From positions 1-31,924 of IMG/VR virus record IMGVR_UViG_3300021963_000437: 31,924 bases of DNA. One strand, 5' to 3'. The stretch's first letter is position 1; the number at the start of each line of letters is the position of its first letter. Source of the DNA: a virus. Positions 14,760 to 20,854 of this stretch are shown piece by piece. The notes below the pieces were generated by a model. It was not told the origin of the DNA. It searched no databases and saw only the letters and a list, made by a program, of their open reading frames with translations. A program made the position numbers and the translations under genes.

Positions 14760-15345
14760 AGCACCCTCTTTCATTATATGAAGTGGAGTAGGGTCACGTA
14801 GTTACTGGATGAACCCAAATAACTACTTGCTGAGAACTCATTTGTGTTGTAGTAGACATCAATATCTACTCTTTCTCACCTAGTATTCCTTTCTCAAGGG
14901 AACAACACATCTACCATTACTGATAGTATCTTTATGTAAATAATATTTAGACCTTATACTGAACTAATCCTGGTAGTATCTAATCTGAATTTACAAAGGT
15001 ATTCAATGTTTAACCTTTAATTAATCATATTACCTACTGATTTCCCCTTACAGACAGTCTTGGCTTATCTTAGACTTCCAGTGCTGTACAACACTTTGAC
15101 TTAGGGAGTACTGATGATAAAACTAAACACACCCATCAAGATTGGTAGGGATTATTAGTGATAACTTTCGTTTTACGCATTGTATATTCAGCAACTAATA
15201 TCTTCTTTCCTAATACTAAACAAACATAACACCTCTTGATAGTGTTGTAATATGAAGGGAAATTACTCACTGTTATCGTCCCTTGTGCATTGATACAGCT
15301 TTTATATCTCTATTACTTATTTGTCTTTCTATGTGTTTAGTTTTT
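14760..15345 (-). ncRNA. Large structured non-coding region, candidate ROOL/GOLLD-like RNA
   Basis: About 590 nt hold no supportable reading frame but many clean hairpins. They include GTAGTTA/TAACTAC (14798-14826), a TGTGTTGT/ACAACACA stem (14843-14850 with 14902-14909) enclosing AGTAGA/TCTACT, AAAGGT/ACCTTT near 15.0 kb, AACAC/GTGTT near 15.23 kb, and AAGGGA/TCCCTT near 15.26-15.28 kb. The base composition is less A+T-rich than the neighbouring genes, as expected for structured RNA. It lies directly upstream of a tRNA on the same strand. Large ornate RNAs named ROOL (about 580 nt) and GOLLD (about 800 nt) are known from phages and lie near tRNAs, so length and place fit. I cannot confirm the family; strand is inferred. 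Confidence 0.45.
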
Positions 15346-15350
15346 ATTAA

Positions 15351-15665
15351 TTATTTTTTAGTACGTCTAGGTCTACCTTTTTTAACTAATACTTCATCAG
15401 TTTTAGTTACAGGTTTCTTTGTTGGTACAGTTTTTTCTTTTACCACTTTTTCAATGTGTGGTGTAAGTTTTCTAGTAGGTAAGTCTTTTTCTTGACTATT
15501 CAAATAATCTTGTGCACAACCTATTTCACCACATATTTGAGGTGTTGGACATGTTGTTTCACAAATAATTGGTTTAGTTTTGATAAGATGACTTGTAATT
15601 ACTACTGCTAAAATAATTAAACCAAATAAACCTAACATCATTAATGCTACTAATAGTACATTCAT
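15351..15665 (-). CDS. Membrane-anchored protein with AT-hook-like basic tail
   Basis: This 104-aa protein has an N-terminal membrane helix (residues 3-27, VLLVALMMLGLFGLIILAVV) followed by a cysteine-rich patch (CETTCPTPQICGEIGC, about 35-50), a Lys/Thr/Pro-rich linker with imperfect repeats (KEKTVPTKKPVTKTDE), and the end KKGRPRRTKK, which matches the GRPR core of AT-hooks. It could tether A+T-rich DNA to the membrane if the tail is cytoplasmic. With a single N-terminal anchor the tail could instead face the periplasm, where DNA binding would make no sense. It precedes the large non-coding RNA region. Confidence 0.6.
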   Translation of the reverse strand: MNVLLVALMMLGLFGLIILAVVITSHLIKTKPIICETTCPTPQICGEIGCAQDYLNSQEKDLPTRKLTPHIEKVVKEKTVPTKKPVTKTDEVLVKKGRPRRTKK

Positions 15666-15688
15666 AATAATATAAAATAATTAATTAA

Positions 15689-15707
15689 AGTGATTTGCCT
15701 AATCACT
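15689..15707 (-). terminator. Small hairpin, possible terminator or attenuator
   Basis: A 7-bp perfect stem (AGTGATT/AATCACT) with a 5-nt loop lies between two membrane-protein genes and is followed on the minus strand by TTAATTAATTATTTT. It may partly stop transcription before the AT-hook gene. Confidence 0.4.
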
Positions 15708-15732
15708 CAATACCTCTAAGAGTCAAAGATTG

Positions 15733-15906
15733 TTATTTGTTCATTTCATGGTCCATACCTGCAAATACAGGTAATGTAATTGGTGAGAACAAATATATCA
15801 ACCAAGCTGATGCTGAAACATCTTGTGGTGATTTATGTGCACCTACGATTCTACCAAACATATATAAATATGCAAGAACTGAATAAAAAATAAATAATGT
15901 TGTCAT
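15733..15906 (-). CDS. Small two-pass membrane protein
   Basis: I chose the ATG at 15906 (57 aa, MTTLFIFYSVLAYLYMFGRI). A start at 15963 would run through the end of another small membrane gene. Two hydrophobic segments (residues 2-18 and 33-48) flank a polar loop AHKSPQDVSASA. The C-terminus is DHEMNK. It belongs to a run of tiny membrane proteins; function unknown. Confidence 0.5.
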   Translation of the reverse strand: MTTLFIFYSVLAYLYMFGRIVGAHKSPQDVSASAWLIYLFSPITLPVFAGMDHEMNK

Positions 15907-15920
15907 AATGTTAATTGTTT

Positions 15921-16022
15921 TTAAATATGTGATTTTACTAATGTGAACATAAATATTCCCCATACTATAACCAAACCTATCTTGGCTACGTTGGCTGCTA
16001 ATTGAATTGAATCTTTTTTCAT
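15921..16022 (-). CDS. Very small membrane peptide (33 aa)
   Basis: A frame read by hand, MKKDSIQLAANVAKIGLVIV and so on, gives one membrane helix (about residues 15-28, including LVIVWGIFMFTLV). It ends 14 nt before the ATG of the 57-aa membrane gene and begins 4 nt after the preceding stop. The tight tiling supports it, but at this length the call is tentative. Confidence 0.4.
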   Translation of the reverse strand: MKKDSIQLAANVAKIGLVIVWGIFMFTLVKSHI

Positions 16023-16026
16023 AATA

Positions 16027-16206
16027 TTAATAGTTTGTTGTTAATGAATCTGATTGTGTTTCTACTATCTCTAATGAGACAAATTTATACTCTTTACTTG
16101 TGTCAGTAAATAATCTCTGAGCACATGACTTATGTTTACCTCCTAAAAAGAAAGCCATTGTGAGGATAGTTGTTATCCCCACAATTAGAAATGTTTCTTG
16201 TTTCAT
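16027..16206 (-). CDS. Small membrane-anchored protein (59 aa)
   Basis: A frame read by hand starts MKQETFLIVGITTILTMAFF, a signal anchor without a lipobox, followed by a polar tail with KSCAQRLFTDTSKEY. It starts 2 nt after the stop of the 66-aa membrane gene. Function unknown. Confidence 0.5.
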   Translation of the reverse strand: MKQETFLIVGITTILTMAFFLGGKHKSCAQRLFTDTSKEYKFVSLEIVETQSDSLTTNY

Positions 16207-16208
16207 GA

Positions 16209-16409
16209 TTACTCAAGATTTGCATCCATATCATAACCAATAATAACACTTGGTATCCAACCAAATACTAACATTAGCATTATAGTTGCACCATTTGTCA
16301 TACAAGCTTTGTACGATAAATCAGATAATAAATATCCAATCATTCCCATTACACACCATGTAATAAGAAATGTAGCTATTACAGCTAACATAATTTTTGT
16401 TGATTTCAT
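16209..16409 (-). CDS. Small two-pass membrane protein (66 aa)
   Basis: Two hydrophobic segments are visible (IMLAVIATFLITWCVMGMI at about 6-24 and GATIMLMLVFGWIPSVIIGY at about 40-59), with a short polar loop between them and an acidic end DMDANLE. It is not recognised. It is part of a series of tiny membrane proteins between 15.7 and 16.4 kb. Confidence 0.6.
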   Translation of the reverse strand: MKSTKIMLAVIATFLITWCVMGMIGYLLSDLSYKACMTNGATIMLMLVFGWIPSVIIGYDMDANLE

Positions 16410-16421
16410 TTTGTTTGTTTT

Positions 16422-16517
16422 TTAATAGTTTGTTAGTTTTGCTTCAATTTTTCGTAAGAACTTATAGAGTCCGTATCCATAAGTTCTTGTTCCTAATAAT
16501 GCGATTAATGTTTTCAT
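16422..16517 (-). CDS. Possible 31-aa peptide
   Basis: The frame MKTLIALLGTRTYGYGLYKF and a basic end starts on an ATGA overlap with the stop of the 99-aa gene. The coding stretch contains a perfect 10-bp inverted repeat (AAGAACTTAT / ATAAGTTCTT at 16457-16466 and 16479-16488), so the region may be mainly an RNA hairpin rather than a gene. Both readings remain open. Confidence 0.35.
   Translation of the reverse strand: MKTLIALLGTRTYGYGLYKFLRKIEAKLTNY
16457..16488 (-). promoter_or_regulatory. Perfect 10-bp hairpin
   Basis: AAGAACTTAT and its exact complement flank a 12-nt loop. No T-run follows on the minus strand, so a terminator is unlikely; an mRNA-stabilising or processing hairpin between the 99-aa gene and the membrane gene group is more likely. 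Confidence 0.4.
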
Positions 16518-16813
16518 AATTCAAAAACTTGAGATTCAAAAGCATTTAAATCGCTTTCATTTTTTCTATCTTCATAACATTGTTGACATTCGTGATGTTC
16601 ATCACATGTACAAGTTAATTCAGGACTGATGCTGTATAACATTGCGTTATCAGCATCATTTTTTGCTATTTCACCTAACATCTCAAATGATGTAATTAAT
16701 ACAGATGAATTTCTTTTTATCAACATCTTGAGAGTATTTCTCAAATGATTTAAATCCATGTGGTCTACGTTAATTCGTGTACCACTTTTTGTTGTCCAAT
16801 AAACAGCTTCCAT
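16514..16813 (-). CDS. Hypothetical protein with CxC / CxxC cysteine cluster
   Basis: This 99-aa protein starts MEAVYWTTKSGTRINVDHMD, then LNHLRNTLKMLIKRNSS, a layout I recall from small phage proteins without known function. Near residues 68-80 it has CTCDEHHECQQCYEDRK, four Cys and two His that could bind zinc. It lies 1 nt from the upstream 66-aa gene and overlaps the 31-aa frame by 4 nt. Confidence 0.6.
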   Translation of the reverse strand: MEAVYWTTKSGTRINVDHMDLNHLRNTLKMLIKRNSSVLITSFEMLGEIAKNDADNAMLYSISPELTCTCDEHHECQQCYEDRKNESDLNAFESQVFEL

Positions 16814-16814
16814 A

Positions 16815-17015
16815 TTAATATACTTCTTCTTCTATTAATATTGCTCGTTCAACACTAAATGGAAACTCAGGACTATCTTGGTCAATAGTTTCTTTTTCCA
16901 ATAGTAATTCTTGTTGGTATGCTTTAGCTTCATCTCTGTCAATAAACATCTTTTTGTTGTGATTTAGAAAATGTTCATCACATTGATGTTGATACAATAC
17001 TGTGTATACTTTCAT
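16815..17015 (-). CDS. Small hypothetical protein, first of a transcript
   Basis: This 66-aa protein starts MKVYTVLYQHQCDEHFLNHN and continues with IDRDEAKAYQQELLLEKE. Many phages have short proteins of the kind 'Tyr-rich strand then ...AKAYQ' that I cannot assign. It is the first gene left of the 13-nt repeat array, so it probably opens a leftward transcript. No clear promoter of the Bacteroidota type was found by eye. Confidence 0.55.
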   Translation of the reverse strand: MKVYTVLYQHQCDEHFLNHNKKMFIDRDEAKAYQQELLLEKETIDQDSPEFPFSVERAILIEEEVY

Positions 17016-17328
17016 AATTTTTTTGTTTTATTATTAGTTTTTTTGTTAGTTTTGTTGTTGTATTGTGTGTATATTGTATAACTTATTTTATTATGTGGTA
17101 TAACAAAAAAGCTATATATAATATCTTGGGTAATGGAAAATGTGTGATAATAAATAATAGGATAATGGATGGATTAATATAGTCCAACATATACATTCCT
17201 ATCACTTTTGTGAGAAAGTGTCTTAAATCGCCTCTAAATAGCCTTAAACGAGGTGTTATGATTTATTATCTAACTGCCAAAAACAAATCACCAACAGTTT
17301 GAGATATGTACGCTCACAAAAAAAATAA
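17016..17328. other. Non-coding leader region left of the repeat array
   Basis: About 310 nt without a supportable gene. It has a T-rich upstream tract (17016-17060), a palindrome-like TGGATTAATATAGTCCA (about 17170), and the hairpin CACTTT-TGTGAG-AAAGTG (about 17200-17218). It probably holds the leader and promoter of the leftward transcript that starts with the 66-aa gene. I could not locate a convincing promoter box. Confidence 0.4.
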
Positions 17329-17484
17329 TGTTGGCACACACACTCGGCAAATAATGTTGGCACAACAAGTGTGCAAATAACAGTGAACACACACAGTGAA
17401 CACACAACGTCGGCACAAAGTGTTGGCACGAACAGTGAACAAACTATGTTGGCACACAAAGTAACCACAAACAAATACGCAAAC
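17329..17484. repeat. Array of twelve 13-nt degenerate tandem repeats (iteron-like)
   Basis: Cutting from 17329 in exact 13-nt steps gives 12 aligned units, for example tgttggcacacac, tgttggcacaaca, cagtgaacacaca (twice in a row), acgtcggcacaaa, gtgttggcacgaa, atgttggcacaca, then more diverged units such as aagtaaccacaaa. The shared core is about GTTGGCACA or GTGAACACA. Because 13 is not a multiple of three, the frames seen here (Cys-rich on the minus strand) are artefacts. Phased direct repeats in an intergenic gap between divergent arms suggest protein-binding sites: a replication origin, a partition-like site or an operator. Confidence 0.8.
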
Positions 17485-17511
17485 TATGACAAAGAAAGTC
17501 AAAAAAATATA

Positions 17512-17529
17512 AGGCACCCGAAGGTGCCT
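17512..17529 (-). terminator. Intrinsic terminator with UUCG tetraloop
   Basis: On the minus strand AGGCACC-TTCG-GGTGCCT (7 bp, UUCG loop) is followed by TATATTTTTTTG. It lies 5 nt after the stop of the 149-aa gene and should end its transcript before the repeat array. Confidence 0.85.
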
Positions 17530-17534
17530 GTATA

Positions 17535-17984
17535 TTATGCCTCAACCTGAACATCAGATTTAGCAAGAATGCTTGCAAGACTACGAGTCTTGGCAACAAT
17601 AGCTTGCGCAGGTGCGAAAGATTTAGGTACAAGAATCTCAACACCGTCCTGATTAGGACGAAGATGACAAATCAAAGTACCTGTAATACCTTTGGACACA
17701 TTACGAGCTTGCTCAACATTCATTCGTAAAGACATATTTCTATTCACTGCTGATTCGTAGTCTTCATTTTTGAAGTCCTCAACAGATTGCTCAAAGCCAT
17801 ATTCATTAACAGCTCTGAAAGAAACAATAGCATACTCGCTACCGTCTTCCCAAATAAATGCGTCACCCTCTGAATCTGTGTAACCGACATAAGTAACCTC
17901 AATACCTTTATAAGGCACCATAGGTTGGTCAATTACAGGTTTAGACTCAATGATTTTCATAGCAATTTCTTTAGTAAATTCCAT
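17535..17984 (-). CDS. Hypothetical protein in its own transcription unit next to the repeats
   Basis: I chose the ATG at 17984 (149 aa); a GTG at 17993 would add three residues. The protein has KGIEVTYVGYTDSEGDAFIW near residues 25-45 and FRAVNEYGFEQSVEDFKNED near 52-75, a beta-rich acidic fold, then a more basic second half with SLRMNVEQARNVSKG and KTRSLASILAKSD. Composition differs from the neighbours: more G+C and fewer Lys/Asn codons, as in a well-expressed gene. It has its own terminator and is followed by the 13-nt array. A DNA-binding or SSB-like role is possible but not shown. Confidence 0.65.
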   Translation of the reverse strand: MEFTKEIAMKIIESKPVIDQPMVPYKGIEVTYVGYTDSEGDAFIWEDGSEYAIVSFRAVNEYGFEQSVEDFKNEDYESAVNRNMSLRMNVEQARNVSKGITGTLICHLRPNQDGVEILVPKSFAPAQAIVAKTRSLASILAKSDVQVEA

Positions 17985-18390
17985 AATTTGCACGTATTGT
18001 AGCCGCCGCTATTGTTTGTATTGGAAGTTGCGATACAAGCATACTTTCCAATTGTTAGACATAGTTAGGAATATCTCGTGACAAAGCCACGGGTATATCC
18101 CAAAATTTTAAAAGGGTCGGGGCATGATTTTTGGTTAGATCACACTTACCATCATAAACAAATTTTTCAAAAAATAAAAAAAATTTTTTTTGCTAAAGGG
18201 GTCTCCATACCTCTACCAAAGTTTAGTTATTATTTATTATTATTATATATTATTATATATTATATATATATTCCTATTACGCGCGTGTATATAGCTTTTT
18301 TTTGCATTATGAAAAGTTTTTTAAAAATAATTGCAAAAAAATTTGGAAATGTCAAAAACATTTTGTATCTTTGTATCAAATATTAAAATT
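17985..18390. other. Divergent intergenic region; AT-rich tract and candidate origin/control region
   Basis: This 406-nt gap separates the two arms. It contains an imperfect inverted repeat TTGGAAG (18021-18027) / CTTTCCAA (18044-18051) upstream of the leftward gene, a segment of higher G+C around 18.0 kb, an extremely A+T-rich tract of TATTAT and TATATA (about 18220-18285) and runs of A and T near 18.17-18.19 kb. The rightward promoter follows at 18342. Together with the 13-nt array these look like origin parts (easily melted DNA plus iterons). Frames in this gap are low-complexity and not supported. Confidence 0.45.
18342..18373 (+). promoter_or_regulatory. Bacteroidota-type promoter of the right arm
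   Basis: TTTG at 18342-18345, 20 nt, then TATCTTTG at 18366-18373, the TTTG / TAnnTTTG boxes of the Bacteroidota primary sigma factor. The first ATG follows 17 nt later at 18391. The stretch from the -20 area to just after the -7 box is closely copied at the second promoter near 19.08 kb. Confidence 0.8.
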
Positions 18391-18633
18391 ATGTATGAAG
18401 GAAACAACGAATTAGATGAACCATGGTTTGAAATCAACGTCTTAGATTCAGATCAACATCCTGCAGGTTTTATGACTTGGACACAGGGTATAACACAAGA
18501 GAATTATACAGTAATACTTCCAGATAAATCAACAGTTGATGTTAGGTTATTTAGAGATTTACAACAAGTTTACAACGAAGGAGATTATACAACCTATCTA
18601 TTGCATAGATACCAAGAACTACAACAAGCATGA
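18391..18633 (+). CDS. Small hypothetical protein, first gene of the right arm
   Basis: I place the start at the ATG at 18391 (80 aa, MYEGNNELDEPWFEINVLDS), since the upstream in-frame ATGs lie within or before the promoter. The protein is acidic, with a beta-rich half (GFMTWTQGITQENYTVILPD) and a helical end. Its stop overlaps the next ATG by 4 nt (ATGA). Position suggests early expression. Function unknown. Confidence 0.6.
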   Translation: MYEGNNELDEPWFEINVLDSDQHPAGFMTWTQGITQENYTVILPDKSTVDVRLFRDLQQVYNEGDYTTYLLHRYQELQQA

Positions 18634-18860
18634 CATATTTTAATGACGAGTGGAATAAGAAAGAAACTCCAACATACACAGAATGGTTCAAATCAGTTAA
18701 ATTTTTAAAAGATAAAATTATTTTACCAGAAGGCACTACAATTGACAAGAATTCTTGGGTAAAAAAAGATGGATTTGATATAGATGGATTTAATAAAACA
18801 TTGTTCAAGGTTTATAATGAACAATATCCCGTAAGCGATGGGAGAAGATACAAAAAGTAA
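18630..18860 (+). CDS. Small hypothetical protein
   Basis: This 76-aa, basic and aromatic protein starts MTYFNDEWNKKETPTYTEWF and ends YPVSDGRRYKK. It is coupled to the gene before (ATGA) and adjoins the gene after without a gap. Function unknown. Confidence 0.55.
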   Translation: MTYFNDEWNKKETPTYTEWFKSVKFLKDKIILPEGTTIDKNSWVKKDGFDIDGFNKTLFKVYNEQYPVSDGRRYKK

Positions 18861-19046
18861 ATGAAAAAACCAAGATTCCAAATAGGACAAGAAGTATATC
18901 ATATAACACCTGAATCAGATACAGGCGTTGTTATAGAAATAAATTACTCGTATGCTTTTAATATTCATACATACACAATAGCTACAGGTTGGGGTGTACA
19001 ACATGAATGTGCAGAACACGAATTAAGTGATTCAAAAATATTTTAA
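18861..19046 (+). CDS. Small beta-rich hypothetical protein
   Basis: This 61-aa protein reads like a small SH3-type barrel: FQIGQEVYHITPESDTGVVI near residues 6-25, then YAFNIHTYTIATGWGVQHEC. Such modules of the 'GdeVyh.tpe...GvV' kind occur in many phages without assigned role. It closes the first right-arm transcript; a new promoter follows. Confidence 0.6.
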   Translation: MKKPRFQIGQEVYHITPESDTGVVIEINYSYAFNIHTYTIATGWGVQHECAEHELSDSKIF

Positions 19047-19064
19047 AAAATAATTGATAAAAAA

Positions 19065-19096
19065 CTTGCATGTGTCAAATTAATTTTGTACCTTTG
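19065..19096 (+). promoter_or_regulatory. Second right-arm promoter
   Basis: CTTG at 19065-19068, 20 nt, then TACCTTTG at 19089-19096, with the next ATG 17 nt later at 19114. Spacing and flanks match the promoter at 18342: both have TGTCAAA in the spacer, ATTTTG just before the -7 box, and ATCAAA after it. Confidence 0.8.
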
Positions 19097-19113
19097 CATC
19101 AAAATAATAAAAT

Positions 19114-19308
19114 ATGTTTATATCAGACTACATTGAAATAAAATTAAACAACCCAAGTGAAGAGTTCACACTGGGTATTCACCAACAAAGAGGTGATGCT
19201 ATTGAAATAGATAAAGAAACAGGAGAGATCAAAGAAGATACGGAAGTAAGAGATATCTACAGACTCATATTTGGCTTTTTATTCTTTAACGTAATAATCT
19301 ACTGGTAA
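19114..19308 (+). CDS. Small protein with C-terminal membrane helix
   Basis: This 64-aa protein has a polar part MFISDYIEIKLNNPSEEFTL, an acidic middle (EIDKETGEIKEDTEVRD) and a C-terminal membrane helix LIFGFLFFNVIIYW (about 51-64), so it would be tail-anchored. It shares one base with the next start (TAATG). Function unknown. Confidence 0.6.
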   Translation: MFISDYIEIKLNNPSEEFTLGIHQQRGDAIEIDKETGEIKEDTEVRDIYRLIFGFLFFNVIIYW

Positions 19309-19574
19309 TGATATATCACATACACGACGTAATCAGACAAGATTTGATAGCAAATCAAAAAGATCTATTCAACATGCAGCATTATTACACGCATAAGTTC
19401 AGAAGTAATAACAGATTGATAGATATCAACGTTGGATTGTTCAGAAATGATAAACAACAACTAACAGCGCAGATATATGTTGCTGATAAACATTTAAAAA
19501 TTAGAGAACAACTATTTTTAGATGAAAGAAATAATATAATTGATAATGATTTAATAATTAAACGCTATGAGTAA
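19308..19574 (+). CDS. Small hypothetical protein
   Basis: This 88-aa protein starts MIYHIHDVIRQDLIANQKDL, then has HKFRSNNRLIDINVGLFRND and a beta-rich, charged end. It is not recognised. It is coupled by TAATG to the gene before and overlaps the next by 8 nt. Confidence 0.55.
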   Translation: MIYHIHDVIRQDLIANQKDLFNMQHYYTHKFRSNNRLIDINVGLFRNDKQQLTAQIYVADKHLKIREQLFLDERNNIIDNDLIIKRYE

Positions 19575-19851
19575 ACAAACCTCTGAGATATTTATACATC
19601 ATAAACAGAAGACAGGTATGCATACGCTTAATGGTATGTTAAATCAGTCAAATTTAGAGTTCCAAAAGAGAACAATACTGTTTGATGCTGTAAGAAACCA
19701 CACAGATTTAGTAAAGACTAAACAATTCTATCCAGTTGATGATATATCAGAAGTAGAATTTGAAGTTGAGATTGTTTTATTAAGCTTAGAAAGATACAAA
19801 GAGCTTATTGAACTAGAAAATAACTCAAAATTAGACACGTATGGGATTTAA
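19567..19851 (+). CDS. Small hypothetical protein
   Basis: This 94-aa protein starts MSKQTSEIFIHHKQKTGMHT, then VRNHTDLVKTKQFYPVDD and a mixed end with VEFEVEIVLLSLERYKELI. No family is recognised. It overlaps both neighbours (8 and 11 nt). Confidence 0.55.
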   Translation: MSKQTSEIFIHHKQKTGMHTLNGMLNQSNLEFQKRTILFDAVRNHTDLVKTKQFYPVDDISEVEFEVEIVLLSLERYKELIELENNSKLDTYGI

Positions 19852-20107
19852 CAAAGCTGGATTAAGAGCAAGTAAGCGCAGTGAAGACAGAACTGTTAAA
19901 AAGCATATTAAAGCTTTCTACAATATCATGAATGATATGGATGATATTGCTAAACAACTAAAAGGTATTGATGTTGAGTTCGATGAAGATAACATTGATG
20001 AGTATGTACTGCCAATTTATGGTAGAGAATTAGATCCTATGGAAAAGTTTTTAGTACTAGGTAAATTACATTACAAAGAAGATGAGCAAAAAAATAACGA
20101 TAAGTAA
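19841..20107 (+). CDS. Small hypothetical protein
   Basis: This 88-aa protein has a basic start (MGFNKAGLRASKRSEDRTVK) and an acidic middle around EFDEDNIDEYVLPIYG, and ends with EDEQKNNDK. It overlaps the gene before by 11 nt and the next by 26 nt. Function unknown. Confidence 0.55.
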   Translation: MGFNKAGLRASKRSEDRTVKKHIKAFYNIMNDMDDIAKQLKGIDVEFDEDNIDEYVLPIYGRELDPMEKFLVLGKLHYKEDEQKNNDK

Positions 20108-20366
20108 TATAAAGCAGTTCATTGAGGGTAACACACAGATGTTATTAGCTGAAGCAGGAATGCAAACTCCTCATTTAAAAGAACAAGTGGCCTATAGAAT
20201 GTTAATATGCCAGTCATGCATGGAAGTGGGTAAATGTGAAGTGTGTAATTGTAGTGTTCCTGGTAAATTATATGTTAAAGAATCATGTAATAAAGGGGAA
20301 AGGTTTCCAGACTTAATGGGAAAGACTGAATGGGAAAAATATAAAATAGACAATGACATTAAATAA
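20082..20366 (+). CDS. Small zinc-binding-like protein
   Basis: This 94-aa protein has six cysteines in the order CQSCMEVGKCEVCNC, then CNKG (residues about 45-76), and ends with FPDLMGKTEWEKYK. The Cys pattern and the KLYVKESC end resemble small phage proteins next to early genes. One zinc site is likely. The start lies 26 nt within the gene before. Confidence 0.65.
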   Translation: MSKKITISNIKQFIEGNTQMLLAEAGMQTPHLKEQVAYRMLICQSCMEVGKCEVCNCSVPGKLYVKESCNKGERFPDLMGKTEWEKYKIDNDIK

Positions 20367-20598
20367 CACATACACGATTCAAAGTAAGTCCTTACATGAT
20401 CTATTAAATGATGTTGATAAGTTTACTACGAACATGAATACTTTTACCTCTAAGCATGATGGATACAAGTATAATATTAATATAATTAATAATAAATATA
20501 ATAAAGAATTATGGGATGCTGAAATAATTATTAAACATGAAAAAAAAGTTACTCCTAAAGCATCTCAAGATGCTGTCGAACCATCTACATTACTATAA
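20353..20598 (+). CDS. Small hypothetical protein
   Basis: This 81-aa protein starts MTLNNTYTIQSKSLHDLLND and has a polar, Asn/Tyr-rich centre (GYKYNINIINNKYNKEL) and a charged end. It is not recognised. It overlaps the gene before by 14 nt. Confidence 0.5.
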   Translation: MTLNNTYTIQSKSLHDLLNDVDKFTTNMNTFTSKHDGYKYNINIINNKYNKELWDAEIIIKHEKKVTPKASQDAVEPSTLL

Positions 20599-20854
20599 TG
20601 GATTAGCTCCATTTCCAGTGTATGATACTGAATATGTAAGCGATGTAGATACTAAAATTAAACAAATAATGAAAGATAAAGAACACGATTATGATCAAGA
20701 ACCCGTGGTGGCTTGTAAGTATTGCAAAAGTTTACATATTGTATCAGATGAAGTTGATAACAACATCTGCATGAAGTGTGGATCGATTAATGAGTTGCAA
20801 ACTTTTGATAATATAAACAAATACCTCGAGTTTAAAAATGACAAAGATTCTTAA
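20570..20854 (+). CDS. Zinc-ribbon protein
   Basis: I take the ATG at 20570 (94 aa) as the more economical start; an upstream ATG at 20537 would add eleven residues and widen the overlap. A classical ribbon is seen: CKYCKSLHIV, then CMKCGSINELQ about 18 residues later. The N-terminal part is helical and acidic. It overlaps the PhoH gene by 17 nt. A nucleic-acid or transcription role is possible. Confidence 0.6.
   Translation: MLSNHLHYYNGLAPFPVYDTEYVSDVDTKIKQIMKDKEHDYDQEPVVACKYCKSLHIVSDEVDNNICMKCGSINELQTFDNINKYLEFKNDKDS

Noticed and set aside
17329-17484. CRISPR array
   Set aside because: Units are 13 nt, tandem without spacers and degenerate; no cas genes are present.
17256-17644. Three overlapping Cys-rich minus-strand frames over the repeat array
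   Set aside because: They arise from translating 13-nt repeats in several frames; composition is repetitive, they overlap a terminator and they have no sensible starts.
18036-18043. Minus-strand promoter -7 box (TATGCTTG) for the gene ending at 17984
   Set aside because: The box has one mismatch and there is no TTTG at the 20-nt spacing, so it is not supported.
18078-18386. Plus-strand 102-codon frame before the right arm
   Set aside because: It runs through the AT-rich tract and the promoter, with low-complexity Lys/Ile/Tyr content.
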